Part shown: positions 1 to 6,643 of the stretch, in pieces
Layout: every line of letters starts with the position of its first letter
How positions within the stretch are numbered: the stretch's first letter is position 1
NCBI GenBank assembly: GCA_023135135.1
Contig: JAGLTT010000021.1
Coordinates: forward strand, 1 to 9,276
Origin: Dehalococcoidales bacterium
GTDB lineage: Bacteria; Chloroflexota; Dehalococcoidia; Dehalococcoidales; RBG-16-60-22
Length of the DNA stretch: 9,276 bases
Reading direction: 5' to 3'
Made by a program: the position numbers and the translations under genes
Notes under the pieces: generated by a model
What the model was told of the DNA's origin: nothing
What the model saw: the letters and a program-made list of their open reading frames with translations, nothing else
Database searches by the model: none

Positions 1-1013
1 GCCGCGAAGTCGTCAACGCCGACATTGGAGCCGAGCATGGCGCAGGACTCGTATTCCGGCCCCTCAACCACCGTACCGGCGTATTTCCCGCTCTTAACGA
101 GGCAGATATTGCCGCAGCACATGGAACAGCCGAAACAGGCGCTGTCGCCTATCTTGAAATCGGCGAGCATGGTCTTGCCGTTAATCTGGTCGTACCTGGC
201 GAAAACACTGTCCTTGAAGTTATAGGTCGGCAGGATACCCTTTTCGTTGGCGTATTCGACGACATTCATCAGCCCCTGCTGCTGCCACTGCTGGAAGTAC
301 TTGTGTTCCCTGAGATAGCCGTAAGCTTTATTCGATTCCGCCATCAGCCCTTTGATATCGTGAACGGGCAGGTCCTCGTGTCCCCGCACGATAATCGCCT
401 TGAGGTTCTTGGAGCCCATGATGGCCCCGAATCCCGTCCTGCCGGCGTTACGACCCCAGTCGGCATTGACGCAGGCGAATTTTACCAGATTCTCACCGGC
501 TGGACCTATAGTAGCGATGTGAGCCGTCTGGACATCCAGCTTTTCCCGGATAATCCCCTCCGCTTCCAACGATGTCTTGCCTTTAAGTTCCGGCATGGGA
601 ATGATTTTTACCTCGTGGTTGTCAATGAAGAGAATCGATAGTTCCGGCGCTTTACCGGTGATGGACAGGACGTCTATTCCCGTCTGCCTCAGCTCCACCC
701 CGAAGCCCCCGCCGATTGACGAATCGCCGTAGAGTCCGGTGGCCGGGGATATGCCTACAAACGAGTTTTTACCCGACGAAGGTACGTAAACGCCGGTCAG
801 GGGCCCGGGAGCGATAGCTATCAGGTTCTCCTCGCCCAGCGGGTCTATCTTGAAATTATGTTTTTTAAGGTTATCCCAGGTTAGCTTGGCGCCGAAGCCG
901 CGCCCGCCGATATACTTTTCCAGGAAAGCGTCCGATAGATTCAGGTACTCAGCGCTGCCCTTGGTAAGGTCTACGGAAAGGTGGTTCTTGAAATATCCGC
1001 TCTTGATGCTCAT
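1..1013 (-). CDS. Aldehyde:ferredoxin oxidoreductase family protein, N-terminal part (cut by window edge)
   Basis: This gene runs off the left edge. The 337 visible codons are open without a frameshift, about 55% of the usual ~600-residue AOR. AOR enzymes oxidise aldehydes to carboxylic acids in the cytoplasm, using a tungsten (or molybdenum) bis-pterin and one [4Fe-4S] cluster, with ferredoxin as electron acceptor. Visible hallmarks are the N-terminal YIGGRGFGAKL (residues 34-44), APGPLTG (68-74), the cofactor-domain stretch IGPAGENLVKFA (169-180), GRTGFGAIMGSKNLKAI (191-207) and C293-x2-C296-x3-C300, the N-terminal three of the four cluster cysteines. The fourth lies outside the window. The ATG (1011-1013) overlaps the TGA of the ferredoxin gene upstream as ATGA, which suggests translational coupling. 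The family is certain. The substrate cannot be read; the ferredoxin partner recalls the AorA-AorB pairing of the Aromatoleum enzyme. Confidence 0.95.
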   Translation of the reverse strand, partial: MSIKSGYFKNHLSVDLTKGSAEYLNLSDAFLEKYIGGRGFGAKLTWDNLKKHNFKIDPLGEENLIAIAPGPLTGVYVPSSGKNSFVGISPATGLYGDSSIGGGFGVELRQTGIDVLSITGKAPELSILFIDNHEVKIIPMPELKGKTSLEAEGIIREKLDVQTAHIATIGPAGENLVKFACVNADWGRNAGRTGFGAIMGSKNLKAIIVRGHEDLPVHDIKGLMAESNKAYGYLREHKYFQQWQQQGLMNVVEYANEKGILPTYNFKDSVFARYDQINGKTMLADFKIGDSACFGCSMCCGNICLVKSGKYAGTVVEGPEYESCAMLGSNVGVDDFA

Positions 1014-1543
1014 AGCTCTTCCTTACCTATCTCGGCATAGCGGATGGTCTTCTTTTCACCCTTCTCGTAGAATTCAATTTCGCGCATCTGGGTATAGCTG
1101 AGGACGTTGTTAAGCCGCTTGGTCTCACCGAGGGCATGCTCCGGTATCAGCTTGAGGGCTCCCAGGGGACAGTACTTCACACATTCGGGGTCACCGCCGC
1201 ACATATCGCACTTGATGGGCAGGTCGCAGTCTTCGTGGGCGTAGATAGCCCCGAAGGGGCACGCCTCCACGCATTTGAAACAGGAAATGCAGGACTCTTC
1301 ATCCAGTTGCACGATACCGTCGACCCACCGCAAAGCATCGGTAGGGCATACCTGAGCGCAGGCCGGCACACGGCACTGGCTGCAGACAACCGGCATCCTC
1401 ATCACCGGATGAGGGTACGTGTTAATGACTCTTATCGCTGACTTCTTCGGGTTGTTCACGCCGAAGTGCTTGATGGCGCATACCAGCTCGCATATCCTGC
1501 AGTCGGAACACTGCTCGGGAATCACCGTAAGCTTCTTCGACAT
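1010..1543 (-). CDS. Four-cluster [4Fe-4S] ferredoxin-type electron-transfer subunit (AorA/HycB/DmsB-like)
   Basis: A 177-residue polyferredoxin with 16 cysteines in four cluster motifs: C12-x2-C15-x2-C18-x3-C22, C54-x2-C57-x4-C62-x3-C66, C85-x2-C88-x2-C91-x3-C95 and C112-x2-C115-x5-C121-x3-C125. This is the layout of DmsB/HycB-type subunits, which wire a catalytic pterin subunit to another carrier. There is an extra C106. Residues after about 135 contain no motif. Its stop overlaps the AOR start by 4 bases, so it is most likely the partner of that AOR. I chose the ATG at 1543: it is preceded by TGAGGAGG (1552-1559) with 8 bases between, whereas an upstream in-frame ATG at 1606 has no ribosome site and lies upstream of the predicted -10 box at 1574-1579. 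No signal peptide is seen, so it should act in the cytoplasm. Confidence 0.93.
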   Translation of the reverse strand: MSKKLTVIPEQCSDCRICELVCAIKHFGVNNPKKSAIRVINTYPHPVMRMPVVCSQCRVPACAQVCPTDALRWVDGIVQLDEESCISCFKCVEACPFGAIYAHEDCDLPIKCDMCGGDPECVKYCPLGALKLIPEHALGETKRLNNVLSYTQMREIEFYEKGEKKTIRYAEIGKEEL

Positions 1544-1573
1544 GCAGAAATCCTCCTCAAGGCTCGTAGTATC

Positions 1574-1582
1574 ATTATAGCA
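1574..1582 (-). promoter_or_regulatory. Extended -10 promoter for the ferredoxin-AOR operon
   Basis: Read on the minus strand, this is TGCTATAAT: a perfect TATAAT preceded by TGn, which fits an extended -10 sigma-70 promoter. No good TTGACA lies 16-18 bases upstream, as is usual for extended -10 sites. Transcription would begin near 1567, giving a leader of about 24 nt before the ATG at 1543. It supports the shorter ferredoxin start. Confidence 0.6.
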
Positions 1583-1638
1583 CGTCAGGCGTAGGTTTAT
1601 CTCCATCAGCCCGGTCGCTTAACTTCTGGCGACAGCGA

Positions 1639-1668
1639 TTGAACTCTGCTATATTATTAAGTTATATT
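1639..1668 (+). promoter_or_regulatory. Candidate sigma-70 promoter for the E1 alpha gene and operon
   Basis: TTGAAC (1639-1644) and TATATT (1663-1668) are separated by 18 bases, a reasonable but imperfect match to consensus. Transcription would start near 1675, about 35 bases before the GTG start. The heptamer TATATTA occurs twice here, at 1650-1656 and 1663-1669. The control region is shared with the divergent ferredoxin-AOR operon, so one regulator could govern both, but I see no clear operator. Confidence 0.4.
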
Positions 1669-1709
1669 AGTTTCATAAAAGGGGAGCGTTTGCGGAAAGG
1701 AGCGATAGA

Positions 1710-2681
1710 GTGGCCATAGATAATCAGGAGCTTATCAGGATGTACCGGACGATGCTGACTATCCGGCGCTTTGACGAAAGGGCGTCAAAAGAATTCAGAG
1801 GTGGCAGCGGGACCGTTCCCGGTCTGGTGCACTCCTATATCGGACAGGAGGCGATAGCTACGGGTGTCTGCTTCAACCTGCGGCTCGACGACCGCATTGT
1901 CAGCAATCACCGGGGTCACGGGCACCTTATCTCCAAGGGGGCCGATGTCCGGCGGATGATGGCCGAAATATTCGGGAAAAAGACCGGCTACTGCAAGGGG
2001 AAAGGCGGCTCGATGCACATCGCCGACTTCGGTATAGGGATTCTGGGGGCCAACGGCATCGTGGCTGCGGGACTCCCCATCGCCACCGGGGCGGCATTGG
2101 CGGCGCACCTGGAAGGCGGGGATAAGATCGTCGCGGTGTTCTTCGGCGACGGTGCCACCCAGGAGGGAGAATTTCACGAATCGATGAATCTGGCTTCGAT
2201 ATGGAAGCTGCCTATCGTATTCGTCTGCGAGAACAACCAGTACGGGGTTAATACGCATTACAAGTATGCCGTTGCCGGAGGCAGCATCCCCCGGCGGGCG
2301 AAAGCCTATAATATGCCCGTCCGGTCCGTTGACGGCAATGACGTGGTGGCCGTTTACGAGGGAGCTAAAGAGGTGGTGGCCCGGACAAGAGAACACATCG
2401 GGCCTTACTTCCTGGAGTTTAAAACCTACCGCTGGTCCATGCACTTTGAGTCGGACGCTATCCCTGACATGCGCCCGAAAGAGGAGATTGAGGCCTGGAA
2501 GAAGAAGTGCCCCATTGTCCGGTTCGGGAAGAAGCTGCTGAAGATGGGGGTCGTGACGGAAAAGGACCTGGCGGACATCAACGATGAGGTAATGGCCAAG
2601 ATTCAGGATGCCGTCGACTACGCCCTGGAGAGTCCTTTGCCCGCTCCCGAGGACGCCCTCGAGGATGTCTTCTCCGTTTAG
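1710..2681 (+). CDS. TPP-dependent dehydrogenase E1 component, alpha subunit (pyruvate/acetoin dehydrogenase type)
   Basis: A 323-residue protein of normal length for PdhA/AcoA-type E1 alpha. Such subunits pair with E1 beta (next gene) to decarboxylate a 2-oxo acid, or cleave acetoin, on thiamine diphosphate. The TPP and Mg motif is intact: GDG at 146-148, exactly 26 residues, then NN at 175-176. Other marks are HRGHGH (67-72), GKGGSMHI (97-104) and GANGIVAAG (113-121). The loop usually written TYR-[WY]-x-G-H reads TYRWSMH (239-245): the histidine is kept but the glycine before it is methionine. The start is GTG at 1710, preceded by AAAGGAG (1696-1702) with 7 bases between. The gene is followed after 32 bases by E1 beta. 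No lipoyl E2 or E3 gene follows, so the precise reaction stays open. Acetoin-type and pyruvate-type cannot be separated by eye. Confidence 0.93.
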   Translation: MAIDNQELIRMYRTMLTIRRFDERASKEFRGGSGTVPGLVHSYIGQEAIATGVCFNLRLDDRIVSNHRGHGHLISKGADVRRMMAEIFGKKTGYCKGKGGSMHIADFGIGILGANGIVAAGLPIATGAALAAHLEGGDKIVAVFFGDGATQEGEFHESMNLASIWKLPIVFVCENNQYGVNTHYKYAVAGGSIPRRAKAYNMPVRSVDGNDVVAVYEGAKEVVARTREHIGPYFLEFKTYRWSMHFESDAIPDMRPKEEIEAWKKKCPIVRFGKKLLKMGVVTEKDLADINDEVMAKIQDAVDYALESPLPAPEDALEDVFSV

Positions 2682-2713
2682 GGATATCCAGATATCACAG
2701 GAGGAATCACCGG

Positions 2714-3670
2714 ATGAGAAAAATAACCTACACACAGGCTACCATGGAAGCCCTACAGGAGGAGTTCCGGCGGAATGACAGGGTTATCAGTATGTCCAAC
2801 GATATCTCAGTGGAGCTGCGGGAAGAGTTCGGGGAGGAGAGAATAAGGCTGACGCCTATCTCCGAGTCCGCCTTTGTCGGGGCGGCCACCGGCCTGGCCG
2901 GCTCGGGATTTGTTTCGGTGGTGGACCTGCGCATGGCTACTTTTGCTTTTGTGGCCATGGACCAGATGGTCAACCAGATGGCCAAGATTACCTACATGTT
3001 CGGCGGGCAGGCCAAATTTCCCGTCCTGCTGCGCATGTCCATCGGGGCGGGGATACATATGGCCGCCCAGCATTCCATCAGTCCCTATTCCATGTACATG
3101 AATGTGCCGGGATTGAAGCTAATCGTACCCTCGACTCCTTACGATATCAAGGGGTTATTGAAAACCGCCGTCCGGGACCCTAATCCTGTCATCTGTTTCG
3201 AGCACTCGGCCCTGGCCATGGTGACGGGTGAGGTACCGGAGGAGGAATACACCCTGCCTTTTGGCAAGGCGGATATCAAGAGGGAAGGTCAGGACGTGAC
3301 CGTGGTGGCCCTGTCGCAGATGGTCCACGAAGCACTGGCAGTGGCCGAAGCCATGGAAAAGCAGGGGGTATCGGTAGAAGTCGTTGACCCGCGGACTCTG
3401 GTGCCATTGGACAGCCAGACCATTAAAAAATCGTTGGCCAAGACGGGCAGATTCGTGGTGGTTGACGAAGCCTGTCGTACCTGCGGGGCCGCGGCCGAAA
3501 TCCTCGCTCAGGTCGCCGAGGATGATGAAGTTTTCCGCAAGCTGAAAGCGACCCCCCAGCGTGTATGTGGTATAGATATACCGATACCGTACAGTCCGCC
3601 CATGGAAAATTACGCCATCCCCGACCGGGCAAAAATCGCGGCGGCGGTTAACAAGGTTCTCGGCAGGTAG
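2714..3670 (+). CDS. TPP-dependent dehydrogenase E1 component, beta subunit (pyruvate/acetoin dehydrogenase type)
   Basis: A 318-residue E1 beta (transketolase pyrimidine-binding domain, then transketolase C-terminal domain), the partner of the gene just upstream. The N-terminal domain has TPISE (47-51), where E51 should be the glutamate that activates the TPP aminopyrimidine, then AMDQMVNQMAK (81-91), AQHS (118-121) and VPGLKLIVPSTPYD (131-144). The C-terminal domain (about 190-315) has VEVVDPRTLVPLD (221-233) and the ending YSPPMENYAIPD. Where many relatives have RTGGFGAEI, this protein has CRTCGAAAEI (254-263), giving a CxxC pair of unknown meaning. The ATG at 2714 follows AGGAGG (2699-2704) with 9 bases between. 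Expression is expected together with the alpha subunit from the promoter near 1639. Family assignment is firm; substrate is not known. Confidence 0.93.
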   Translation: MRKITYTQATMEALQEEFRRNDRVISMSNDISVELREEFGEERIRLTPISESAFVGAATGLAGSGFVSVVDLRMATFAFVAMDQMVNQMAKITYMFGGQAKFPVLLRMSIGAGIHMAAQHSISPYSMYMNVPGLKLIVPSTPYDIKGLLKTAVRDPNPVICFEHSALAMVTGEVPEEEYTLPFGKADIKREGQDVTVVALSQMVHEALAVAEAMEKQGVSVEVVDPRTLVPLDSQTIKKSLAKTGRFVVVDEACRTCGAAAEILAQVAEDDEVFRKLKATPQRVCGIDIPIPYSPPMENYAIPDRAKIAAAVNKVLGR

Positions 3671-3682
3671 CCGCCGAAAAAC

Positions 3683-3710
3683 TTGACAGGTAAAAAATAT
3701 ATACTAGAAT
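3683..3710 (+). promoter_or_regulatory. Strong internal sigma-70 promoter before the FAD-oxidase gene
   Basis: A perfect -35 TTGACA (3683-3688), a 16-base spacer, then TAGAAT (3705-3710), five of six matches to the -10 consensus. Transcription would begin near 3717, only about 19 bases before the ATG at 3736. The site lies in the 65-base gap after E1 beta, so the last two genes could be made without the E1 pair. Confidence 0.6.
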
Positions 3711-3735
3711 ATTCCATATCCAGAAGGAGATTACG

Positions 3736-5202
3736 ATGGTTGAGGAAGCCAGGCTGGTGAAAATAGTAGGTGCCGGCAACGCAAGCAGCCAGCCGGCGTT
3801 GTTGGATGAGTACTCCCATGATATGAGCTTCGTCAATCCGGTAAAACCGGCCTATGTCGTCAAGCCGGGGGGCGCGGCGGATGTGGAGAAAATTGTGAAA
3901 CTGGCCATCCGGACGAACACACCGCTCGTGCCGGTAAGCTCGGGACCTCCTCATTTTCGCGGTGATACGGTCCCCGGCATCGGCGGCGCCATAGTCGTCG
4001 ATTTAAGCGGCATGAAGAAAATTATCAGGGTCGACCGAAAGAACCGGGTGGCCATGTGCGAGCCGGGTGTAACCTTCGGCGAACTGATACCCGCCGTAAC
4101 CAGGGCAGGACTGCGACTTAACATGCCCCTGATGCCGCGTAAAACCAAGTCGGTCGTCGGCAGCATGCTGGAGCGGGAGCCTGTAATCATGCCCAAGTAT
4201 CACTGGGATATCGCCGACCCGTTGGCCTGTGTCGAAATTATCTTCGGCACCGGCGACATGTTCCGCACCGGAGCCGCCGCCGGACCGGGCACTATCGAAG
4301 AGCAATGGGCGACCGGTGGTTCTCAGAAAGAGGCAGCCGGCCCGGGACAGGTCTCCCTGTACCGGATAATCGGTGGTGCGCAGGGTACGATGGGCATCGT
4401 TACCTGGGCGTCATTCCGGTGCGAGCTGCTCCCCGGCATTGAAAGGCCTTTCATGGTCGGTTCTTACGGTATCGAAAAGCTTTTTGATTTTATTCACTGG
4501 ATAATCAGGCTGCGACTGGTCAACGAATGCTTCGTGCTGAACAACGCCAATCTGGCCGCTATGATGGCTAAAAAATGGCCCGGAGATTACCATGCTATAA
4601 AAGACAGCCTGCCCCCTTATATACTCCTCTATAACGTAGCCGGGTACGAATATCTGGCTGAAGAGAGAGTCGAATACCAGGTAAAAGACGTGAACGATGT
4701 TGCCCGGAGAATAGGTATGGAGCCTGCCGGAGCCATCGGCAGTGTATCCGCGGTTGATTTGCTGAAAGCAGTTAAGCAGCCCTCCGCCGAGCCTTACTGG
4801 AAGCTCCGCGCCAGGGGCAGTTGTCAGGATGTATTCTTCGTGACCGTTTATGACAGGCTCCCCGGCCTGCTTGCCGCCATGCATGACCTGGCTGATGAAG
4901 CCGGCTATCCGGCCTCCGATATGGGCATCTACCTCCAGCCGATAGTTCAGGGCAGCAACTGCCATGTCGAGTTCAACCTGTTCTACGACCCCTCCAATCC
5001 GGGAGATGTCGCAAGGGTCAGGAAGCTGTACGAAGACGCCGTGGAGAAATTGGAGAGCAAGGGCGCTTTCTTCTCCCGGCCTTACGGCGAAACCGCCAAC
5101 CAGGTGATTAGTCGGGATGCGGCTACGGTCGATGCCCTTAAAAGGGTCAAATCGATATTCGACCCCAATAACATCATGAATCCCGGCAAATTATGCTTTT
5201 AA
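3736..5202 (+). CDS. FAD-linked oxidase/dehydrogenase (GlcD / vanillyl-alcohol-oxidase superfamily)
   Basis: A 488-residue flavoprotein of the PCMH-type FAD-binding superfamily, which includes glycolate and D-lactate dehydrogenases and the VAO/4-cresol group. The FAD domain spans about residues 38-230: PAYVVKPGGAADVEKIVKLA (38-57), the glycine loop region PVSSGPPHFRGDTVP (66-80), VVDLSGMKKIIRVD (87-100), EPGVTFGEL (109-117) and GGAQGTMGIVT near 215-225. The C-terminal cap ends with the family signature FDPNNIMNPGK. The loop at 66-80 has prolines, a histidine and an arginine where GlcD proteins have RGGGTS-like sequence. No signal peptide or membrane segment is visible. ATG at 3736 follows GAAGGAG (3723-3729). 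A CCG iron-sulfur protein follows after 51 bases, the GlcD-GlcF arrangement, so it likely oxidises a 2-hydroxy acid or alcohol and hands electrons to that protein. Whether FAD is covalently bound cannot be told. Confidence 0.85.
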   Translation: MVEEARLVKIVGAGNASSQPALLDEYSHDMSFVNPVKPAYVVKPGGAADVEKIVKLAIRTNTPLVPVSSGPPHFRGDTVPGIGGAIVVDLSGMKKIIRVDRKNRVAMCEPGVTFGELIPAVTRAGLRLNMPLMPRKTKSVVGSMLEREPVIMPKYHWDIADPLACVEIIFGTGDMFRTGAAAGPGTIEEQWATGGSQKEAAGPGQVSLYRIIGGAQGTMGIVTWASFRCELLPGIERPFMVGSYGIEKLFDFIHWIIRLRLVNECFVLNNANLAAMMAKKWPGDYHAIKDSLPPYILLYNVAGYEYLAEERVEYQVKDVNDVARRIGMEPAGAIGSVSAVDLLKAVKQPSAEPYWKLRARGSCQDVFFVTVYDRLPGLLAAMHDLADEAGYPASDMGIYLQPIVQGSNCHVEFNLFYDPSNPGDVARVRKLYEDAVEKLESKGAFFSRPYGETANQVISRDAATVDALKRVKSIFDPNNIMNPGKLCF

Positions 5203-5253
5203 TCCCCGACAGGTGATGATGTTATTGCCGGATAATTCTAAGGAGAGAATGAG

Positions 5254-6522
5254 ATGGCGCTAGAAGATTTGCGAGAAGACATGGAACTCTGCAATAAGTG
5301 CAGTATCTGCAAATTTATACCCCTGGAGAAGGTTGAAGGTGTCCAGCCCGTAAATATCTGCCCCAGTATATCTAAATATAATTTCAACGCTTACTCGGGA
5401 GGCGGCAGGGTAAGTATCGGCGTGGCGATGCTGGAGAACCGGATAGATTATACGGACAAGCTCAAGCATATTATCTACAACTGCCAGACGTGCGGCGGCT
5501 GTGATATATCCTGCAAGTACGCCATGGACATGGAAGTCCTCGAGCCTATCTATGAATTAAGAATAAAGGCGGTCAAAGAAGGCTGCACCCACCCCGCCCT
5601 CGATAAAGTCATTGGCAGCCTGCGAAAGCAGGGCACGATGGTGCCGGGCGCCAAGACCAAGCGCGGCGCCTGGGCTGAAGGGCTGGATGTCAAAGACGCC
5701 ACCAAGACCAAGGTGAAAGTCCTTTACCACGTCGGCTGTCTGACTAGCTATAACAGGGAAATGTGGAAGCTGGCCAGGGCAACCGTCAAGCTGCTGAAAA
5801 AGGCAGGCGTCGATTTCGGTATCGCCGGCAATAACGAGACTTGCTGCGGCGGCCGGGCCTATCAGATGGGCTACAAGCAGGATTTTCTCGACCAGGCCGG
5901 GAAGAACATGGAAATGATTAAAAAAGCCGGCGTGCAAACGGTGGTGACGTCCTGTGCCGACGGCTATCAGGCCTTCAAGGTTCTCTACGACAAGTACGAA
6001 CTGAAGGGCAACATGGAAGTCCTGCATATCACCGAGTACCTCGCCCGATTAATCAAGGAAGGCAAGCTGAAGCTGACTAAGAAAATAAGAATGAACGTCA
6101 CCTACCACGACCCGTGCCACCTCGGCAGGCTCAGCGAACCCTGGATACACTGGAAAGGCAAGAGGGTTCCAGGTATTCAACGCAGGTTTGACCCGCCGAA
6201 GGAGCTGCGCCGAGGCACTTATGGCGTTTACGAACCGCCGCGTGATGTCCTTAAGGCCATATCTGGTATCCGGGTCATGGAAATGGACAGGATTAAAGAG
6301 TATGCCTGGTGCTGCGGCGCCGGTGGCGGCGTGAGTGAGTCCAATCCCGGGTTTGCCATGTGGACGGCCGGAGAGAGGATTAAGGAGGCCGAGGCTACCG
6401 GAGCCGAAGCTATCGTCTCCGCCTGTCCGTGGTGCGAGAAGACTCTTGGCGAAGCCATTAAGGAAAGCGGCAGCGGCCTCAAGGTGTACGATATCGTCGA
6501 ACTTGCGGAAAAAGCGATGTAA
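5254..6522 (+). CDS. CCG-domain iron-sulfur protein (GlcF/HdrD-like electron-transfer subunit)
   Basis: A 422-residue cytoplasmic protein. The N-terminus binds two clusters: C13-x2-C16-x2-C19 with a distant C36-P, and C77-x2-C80-x2-C83-x3-C87. Two cysteine-rich CCG domains follow: C162, C197-C198-G and C234; then C288, C353-C354-G and C391-x2-C394. This is the pattern of GlcF, LldE/LutA and heterodisulfide reductase HdrD/HdrB proteins, which carry electrons between a flavin dehydrogenase and quinone, thiols or another carrier. In the first ferredoxin motif the usual x3 before the last cysteine is replaced by 16 residues, seen in some relatives. ATG at 5254 follows AAGGAGAG (5240-5247); another ATG at 5249 hits a stop at once. 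It is the last gene of the plus-strand operon and the likely partner of the FAD-linked oxidase. The electron acceptor is not evident, as no membrane segment is present. Confidence 0.88.
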   Translation: MALEDLREDMELCNKCSICKFIPLEKVEGVQPVNICPSISKYNFNAYSGGGRVSIGVAMLENRIDYTDKLKHIIYNCQTCGGCDISCKYAMDMEVLEPIYELRIKAVKEGCTHPALDKVIGSLRKQGTMVPGAKTKRGAWAEGLDVKDATKTKVKVLYHVGCLTSYNREMWKLARATVKLLKKAGVDFGIAGNNETCCGGRAYQMGYKQDFLDQAGKNMEMIKKAGVQTVVTSCADGYQAFKVLYDKYELKGNMEVLHITEYLARLIKEGKLKLTKKIRMNVTYHDPCHLGRLSEPWIHWKGKRVPGIQRRFDPPKELRRGTYGVYEPPRDVLKAISGIRVMEMDRIKEYAWCCGAGGGVSESNPGFAMWTAGERIKEAEATGAEAIVSACPWCEKTLGEAIKESGSGLKVYDIVELAEKAM

Positions 6523-6542
6523 AACAGGTATTTATTCTGTTT
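6522..6542. terminator. Weak hairpin between convergent genes (possible shared terminator)
   Basis: AAACAG (6522-6527) and CTGTTT (6537-6542) can form a 6-bp stem with a 9-base loop. It overlaps the stop codons of both convergent reading frames (6520-6522 plus strand, 6541-6543 minus strand). The stem is AU-rich and there is no proper U run on the plus strand, so terminator activity is doubtful. It is the only candidate seen here. Confidence 0.25.
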
Positions 6543-6615
6543 ATATCAGCAGCAGTATAACTCCGACTACCACCGCGATTATACCCAGCGCCAGCAGCCC
6601 GTATAAAATCTTCAC
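6541..6615 (-). CDS. Probable 24-residue single-helix membrane peptide
   Basis: A short frame starting GTG at 6615 and ending TAA at 6541-6543 encodes 24 residues. It begins M-K-I-L-Y-G and is then almost wholly hydrophobic (Leu, Ile, Val, Ala, Gly) up to a final L-L-L-I. It contains one lysine at position 2 and no other charged residue, so it looks like a single transmembrane helix with its N-terminus in the cytoplasm. AGGA (6622-6625) stands 6 bases before the GTG, good Shine-Dalgarno spacing. A nearby ATG (6617-6619) stops after two codons. The frame starts 28 bases after the stop of the coiled-coil gene, on the same strand, so both could share a transcript. It may be a regulator or partner of that tail-anchored protein. 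Its function is unknown, and a chance ORF cannot be excluded at this length. Confidence 0.5.
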   Translation of the reverse strand: MKILYGLLALGIIAVVVGVILLLI

Positions 6616-6643
6616 GACATTTCCTATCTTATTGTAGCCCGGT

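Noticed and set aside
1785..2735. Long 316-codon open frame on the minus strand opposite E1 alpha
   Set aside because: It lies opposite a gene with intact TPP motifs, has no recognisable domain, and is explained by the GC-biased third positions of the real gene.
4411..4965. 184-codon minus-strand frame within the FAD-oxidase gene
   Set aside because: It overlaps a well-supported flavoprotein and has no motif or ribosome site of its own that I can see.
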